Source: G963665815 sp942492065
GTDB lineage: Bacteria; Cloacimonadota; Cloacimonadia; Cloacimonadales; JAIOQZ01
DNA length: 64,000 nt
Direction: 5' to 3'
Assembly (NCBI GenBank): GCA_942492065.1
Contig: CALODV010000014.1
Span: 496,001 to 560,000 of the forward strand
The position numbers and the translations under genes were made by a program. This document shows, piece after piece, positions 61,541-64,000 of the stretch. A model generated the notes under the pieces. That model was not told the DNA's origin, searched no databases, and was given only the letters and a program-made list of their open reading frames with translations. Each line of letters begins with the position of its first letter. Position 1 is the stretch's first letter.

Positions 61541-61616
61541 GGGCCTATAGCTCAGTTGGTAGAGCTTCCGGCTCATAACCGGACGGTCAGAGGTTCGACT
61601 CCTCTTGGGCCCACCA
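61541..61616 (+). tRNA. tRNA with CAU anticodon (elongator Met or Ile2)
   Basis: A full cloverleaf of 76 bases with encoded CCA. Acceptor GGGCCTA pairs with TGGGCCC, D-arm GCTC/GAGC, anticodon stem TCCGG/CCGGA with loop CTCATAA (anticodon CAT), T-arm AGAGG/CCTCT with loop TTCGACT. The first base pair G-C and absence of the GGG/CCC anticodon stem exclude an initiator. Whether it is Met or lysidine-modified Ile cannot be decided from sequence alone. Confidence 0.93.
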
Positions 61617-61624
61617 TTATAAAT

Positions 61625-61653
61625 GGCTGATGATTTTTCATCAGCCTTTTTTT
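61625..61653 (+). terminator. Terminator after the tRNA
   Basis: GGCTGATGA (61625-61633) pairs with TCATCAGCC (61638-61646) over TTTT, followed by seven T. Confidence 0.9.
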
Positions 61654-61711
61654 ATTGACAGACCAGTCCAAAATAATAAAAATTCTATCTATAAAATTAC
61701 TCGGAGGACAA

Positions 61712-62392
61712 ATGAGAATTTCACTTATAGTATTATCAATATTAGCATGTTTCATTCTCTGCAGCTGCTTTCTTGAACAAAGTGATCCAAAATTTATCAG
61801 TGGACATATTACAGATGCAAACGGACAACCGGTTGCAAATGCTTATGTGGGAATAGACTATAGATATGAAACTGATTACGACCTGGGAAGGCCTACAACA
61901 AGTATATACTACTCCTTAAATGTGACAGGACAAACTCTGATCTGGATTTCAAAAGAAAATATTTCTGATACTGTTAAGGTGCTTCTTAATGAAAACATGG
62001 AGGCCGGTCATCATTCTGTAACATGGGATGCAACTGATGATGAGGAATTTTATGTTAAAACAGGATTCTATAAGTTTAACATGAGATCAGAGGAAACAAG
62101 TGATACGCTTGTATTTGCTGTACCGGCTATATACTGTAATGTAAATTATGAGAACCATACTCAATTCACATACTATGATAAAACTGATGAAAACGGAAAA
62201 TTCTGGCTTTCGGAATCCAGTATCGCCTTGAACAATCCAATGCGGGATCAAATAGAACACGAGGGCTTGACCGGAAAACTAAATATATGTGCTTTTTCTG
62301 AACTCCATGGTCAAATGATTTCAGAAGAGGTAGATTACAGCACTTCCTCTGGGAGTATGACAGTAGATATTCAGTATGGTGAACAGGAATAA
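61712..62392 (+). CDS. Lipoprotein with carboxypeptidase-regulatory-like and FlgD-like segments
   Basis: 226 residues from the ATG at 61712 (GGAGGACAA ahead); the open frame extends back to 61655 without a site. Signal ending in LCSC (C19), then GHITDANGQPVANAYVGIDY, the start of a carboxypeptidase-regulatory-like beta-sandwich. This is interrupted by a FlgD-Ig-like segment (VKVLLNENMEAGHHSVTWDATDDEEFYVKTGFYKFNM) and then returns to the sandwich (TDENGKFWLSES). Ends one base before the convergent beta-barrel gene. Probably an outer-membrane-anchored structural protein. Confidence 0.72.
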   Translation: MRISLIVLSILACFILCSCFLEQSDPKFISGHITDANGQPVANAYVGIDYRYETDYDLGRPTTSIYYSLNVTGQTLIWISKENISDTVKVLLNENMEAGHHSVTWDATDDEEFYVKTGFYKFNMRSEETSDTLVFAVPAIYCNVNYENHTQFTYYDKTDENGKFWLSESSIALNNPMRDQIEHEGLTGKLNICAFSELHGQMISEEVDYSTSSGSMTVDIQYGEQE

Positions 62393-62393
62393 G

Positions 62394-63098
62394 CTATAAA
62401 TAAACTCCTATACCCAGTCCAAGATTGATGATTGAGTATTTAAATGTAAATTTTTCATTATAAATTTTCATCTCTTGTATATTTATCGGCATAAGCTCAC
62501 CTGTTAAGGTTAGATATCCCTCTTTACCAAAAATCCCTCTCAATTTTTGAGTTAGTCCGACAGACAGTACAGGATTAACAAAAGTTTTTTTGGTGGTTCT
62601 ACCTATTTCGCCAAAATTACTATTCCTACGCATGCTTTTCAGTATATAATCTGTTTCATTAAAGTTAGCACCTATACCAATAAATGAAGCTTTACTACCA
62701 TGAAGATCATTTTTAAATTTGACCAATGCCTGTATGCACTGTCTCTCCAAAACATGCTGGTATGATACATATGAGTATTCCTCTATGCATTTTTGAGTGA
62801 AATTTGTGTAATTGACGTCAAGGTAAACAGGACCTTTCAATTCAATGAGTGCTCCGTAAGCAAACGCAGGAGAGTCTTGTTCAAGTTTTTCGTTTATGCT
62901 GTTCTCTTCACTTGATCCTGTGTATGAACTTGATTCAAGTTCTCCACCATTGAGGAAATTATATTTTATATAAATAGACATTTTACCAGAATTATCTTCT
63001 CCCAATAGATTTCCTATTGTAAGCACACAAAAAAGTACGATAAGTGTGACTGTACTTCTTAAACTACTAAATTGAACGGTCATTGCACTAAATTTCAT
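62394..63098 (-). CDS. Predicted beta-barrel or exported protein of unknown function
   Basis: 234 residues. N-terminal helix (TVTLIVLFCVLTIGNLLG) looks like a signal peptide. The rest is beta-rich with alternating hydrophobic positions (KMSIYIKYNFL, PVYLDVNYTNF, QALVKFKND, ASFIGIGANFNETDY, VNPVLSVGLTQKL, YSIINLGLGIGVYL), the look of a small outer-membrane barrel. AAAGGAGAT lies 13 bases before the ATG, longer than usual. It is convergent with the lipoprotein gene (one base apart). No family recognised. Confidence 0.6.
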   Translation of the reverse strand: MKFSAMTVQFSSLRSTVTLIVLFCVLTIGNLLGEDNSGKMSIYIKYNFLNGGELESSSYTGSSEENSINEKLEQDSPAFAYGALIELKGPVYLDVNYTNFTQKCIEEYSYVSYQHVLERQCIQALVKFKNDLHGSKASFIGIGANFNETDYILKSMRRNSNFGEIGRTTKKTFVNPVLSVGLTQKLRGIFGKEGYLTLTGELMPINIQEMKIYNEKFTFKYSIINLGLGIGVYL

Positions 63099-63317
63099 GA
63101 TAAAAATTTATCTCCTTTATTATATTACATATAAGCGAAATTCAACAGCTTTGATAAATAAATCTCTATGATATTGAAAAAACATCAAAAAGTTTTTCAC
63201 ATAAGCTTTTCTGAATTAATTCTGCCTATTGTGCAGAAGTTTTTTATAACTTTAGACAGGAAAAAACTGTGCAATAATTCTTGTAAAGGGGAAATTAGCT
63301 TACTTTTCCTATTGCAT

Positions 63318-63356
63318 ATAAAAATAAACACCTGCAGTTTCCCGCAGGTGTTTATT
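63318..63356 (-). terminator. Terminator of the FMN-binding protein gene
   Basis: AATAAACACCTGC (63323-63335) pairs with GCAGGTGTTTATT (63344-63356); on the minus strand it continues with TTTATATG. Confidence 0.85.
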
Positions 63357-63368
63357 AAGGATGGATTT

Positions 63369-63848
63369 CTATGGGTTTATATCTTTGTCTGATTCTCGAA
63401 GTTTTTCCTTTGCTTTTTGCAAGGAAATCCTGATGCTGTTGATTACTGCTTTACTGGAGATAGTTGCACCTGTAACAGTTTCGACTTTATCGAAATCAGG
63501 ATTTCCCATAAATTGTCTCAGGAACTTGTTTCGCTTTAATTTCCTGATATAAGATGGAGTGTCTTCACTGGAGATGATTTCAAGATCAATGACTTCAAAT
63601 CTGTTATTTAATAACAGGGCAGTATCAGTAAAGCCACAATATCCTGATTCCTTGTGAAAATCTGAAGTGAATATCAGAAATACTTTTTCTCCGGCTGAGT
63701 TATTAAGTATTAAGATGTTATCCAGCTTCTCAACCCGAACTAATTCCTTACTTTTTTCTAAATCCTTTACGAATCTATCCTGTGCTGTCAAACTGAACAA
63801 CATGGAAGATAATGCCAGAAGGATAAAAGTGTTAATTATCGTTTTCAT
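63369..63848 (-). CDS. Exported FMN-binding domain protein
   Basis: 159 residues. Signal peptide (MKTIINTFILLALSSMLFSLTA), then an FMN-binding domain of the RnfG/NqrC kind: CGFTDTALLLNN, FEVIDLEIISSEDTPSY, and VETVTGATISSKAVINSI near the end. The motif TGAT (T129) is where FMN is attached covalently by ApbE-type transferases. It is shorter than RnfG and lacks the other Rnf genes here, so a stand-alone periplasmic flavoprotein is likelier. It follows the sorting-domain gene by five bases on the same strand and has its own terminator. Confidence 0.78.
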   Translation of the reverse strand: MKTIINTFILLALSSMLFSLTAQDRFVKDLEKSKELVRVEKLDNILILNNSAGEKVFLIFTSDFHKESGYCGFTDTALLLNNRFEVIDLEIISSEDTPSYIRKLKRNKFLRQFMGNPDFDKVETVTGATISSKAVINSIRISLQKAKEKLRESDKDINP

Positions 63849-63853
63849 TATAT

Positions 63854-64000
63854 CTACTTCATTAATGTAATTCTATGGACTTTCTTTATTCCCAAGGTTT
63901 TTAGCTGACATAGATAAACTCCGCTGCTGACTGGTTTGCCTGCTTCATCCTTACCATTCCATTTTACTACATGTTCTCCCTGCTTCATATATCCAGATGC
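63854..64000 (-). CDS. C-terminus of a sorting-domain protein (partial)
   Basis: Only the last 48 residues lie in the window: a FlgD-Ig-like sorting domain (QGEHVVKWNGKDEAGKPVS, SGVYLCQLKT, RITLMK). The rest of the gene lies beyond the right edge. It is upstream of, and probably co-transcribed with, the FMN-binding protein gene. Confidence 0.75.
   Translation of the reverse strand, partial: ASGYMKQGEHVVKWNGKDEAGKPVSSGVYLCQLKTLGIKKVHRITLMK

Noticed and set aside
61573..61755. Minus-strand open frame of 60 codons ending GPRGVEPLTVRL
   Set aside because: It is the antisense reading of the tRNA, a well-known spurious translation.
63168..63392. Plus-strand open frame of 74 codons
   Set aside because: Runs through a terminator hairpin and into the FMN-binding gene; no ribosome binding site.
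1..64000. CRISPR arrays, insertion sequences, prophage or rRNA
   Set aside because: No regular spacer-repeat pattern, transposase motif, phage gene or rRNA signature was seen on reading the window.

Overview
The window is AT-rich bacterial chromosome that most resembles Cloacimonadota ('Candidatus Cloacimonetes') or a close relative in the FCB group. The inference rests on many large secreted proteins ending in the FlgD-Ig-like / type IX-type sorting domain (NYPNPFNPET ... GVYFYKL ... K), combined with beta-barrel porins, lipoproteins, and strong purine-rich ribosome binding sites. No rRNA, CRISPR array, transposase or phage gene was seen. One tRNA is present.

Layout. 1-9382 (minus strand) is a chemotaxis operon read cheA, cheR, a degenerate cheD-like gene, cheD, an HDOD gene, cheY, a cheX-like gene and cheB. 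It continues into a GrpB-family protein, a DppA-type D-aminopeptidase, an aminoglycoside-phosphotransferase-fold protein and the start of an alpha-helical protein cut by the left edge. No receptor or stand-alone cheW is in the window. 9580-26638 is a secreted-protein island. It holds a frameshifted subtilisin-like protease, a lamin-tail-domain protein, and four tandem minus-strand paralogues of about 980 residues. Paralogues 2 and 3 each carry one in-frame TAA and are otherwise open from signal peptide to sorting domain. 27350-45245 holds two porin paralogues, a 53-residue zinc-ribbon protein, a methyltransferase, an ankyrin lipoprotein followed by a giant multidomain surface protein, a potassium channel paired with a stand-alone cyclic-nucleotide-binding protein, a diguanylate cyclase and a beta-propeller repeat protein.

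45258-53920 carries a membrane histidine kinase (minus), a small SpoVG-like protein, HflX, an aminotransferase, a kinase-like protein lacking its ATP-binding motifs, and a PlpD-like patatin / outer-membrane protein. 54004-61462 is a TetR regulator followed by housekeeping genes: rpsU, cvpA, mutS2, dnaG and rpoD, an expanded macromolecular-synthesis cluster. A CAU tRNA follows. The right end has a lipoprotein, a beta-barrel-like protein, an FMN-binding protein and the C-terminus of another sorting-domain protein.

Together the genes describe a motile or surface-sensing Gram-negative cell with a large secreted surface proteome. The most unusual parts are the tandem family of about 980-residue proteins, in which a PilX/DUF4900-like region appears nested inside a split propeller, the clustered gene disruptions in that island, the active-site-less CheD paralogue, and the channel plus separate cyclic-nucleotide sensor pair. 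All family names are from pattern recognition; no database search was run.
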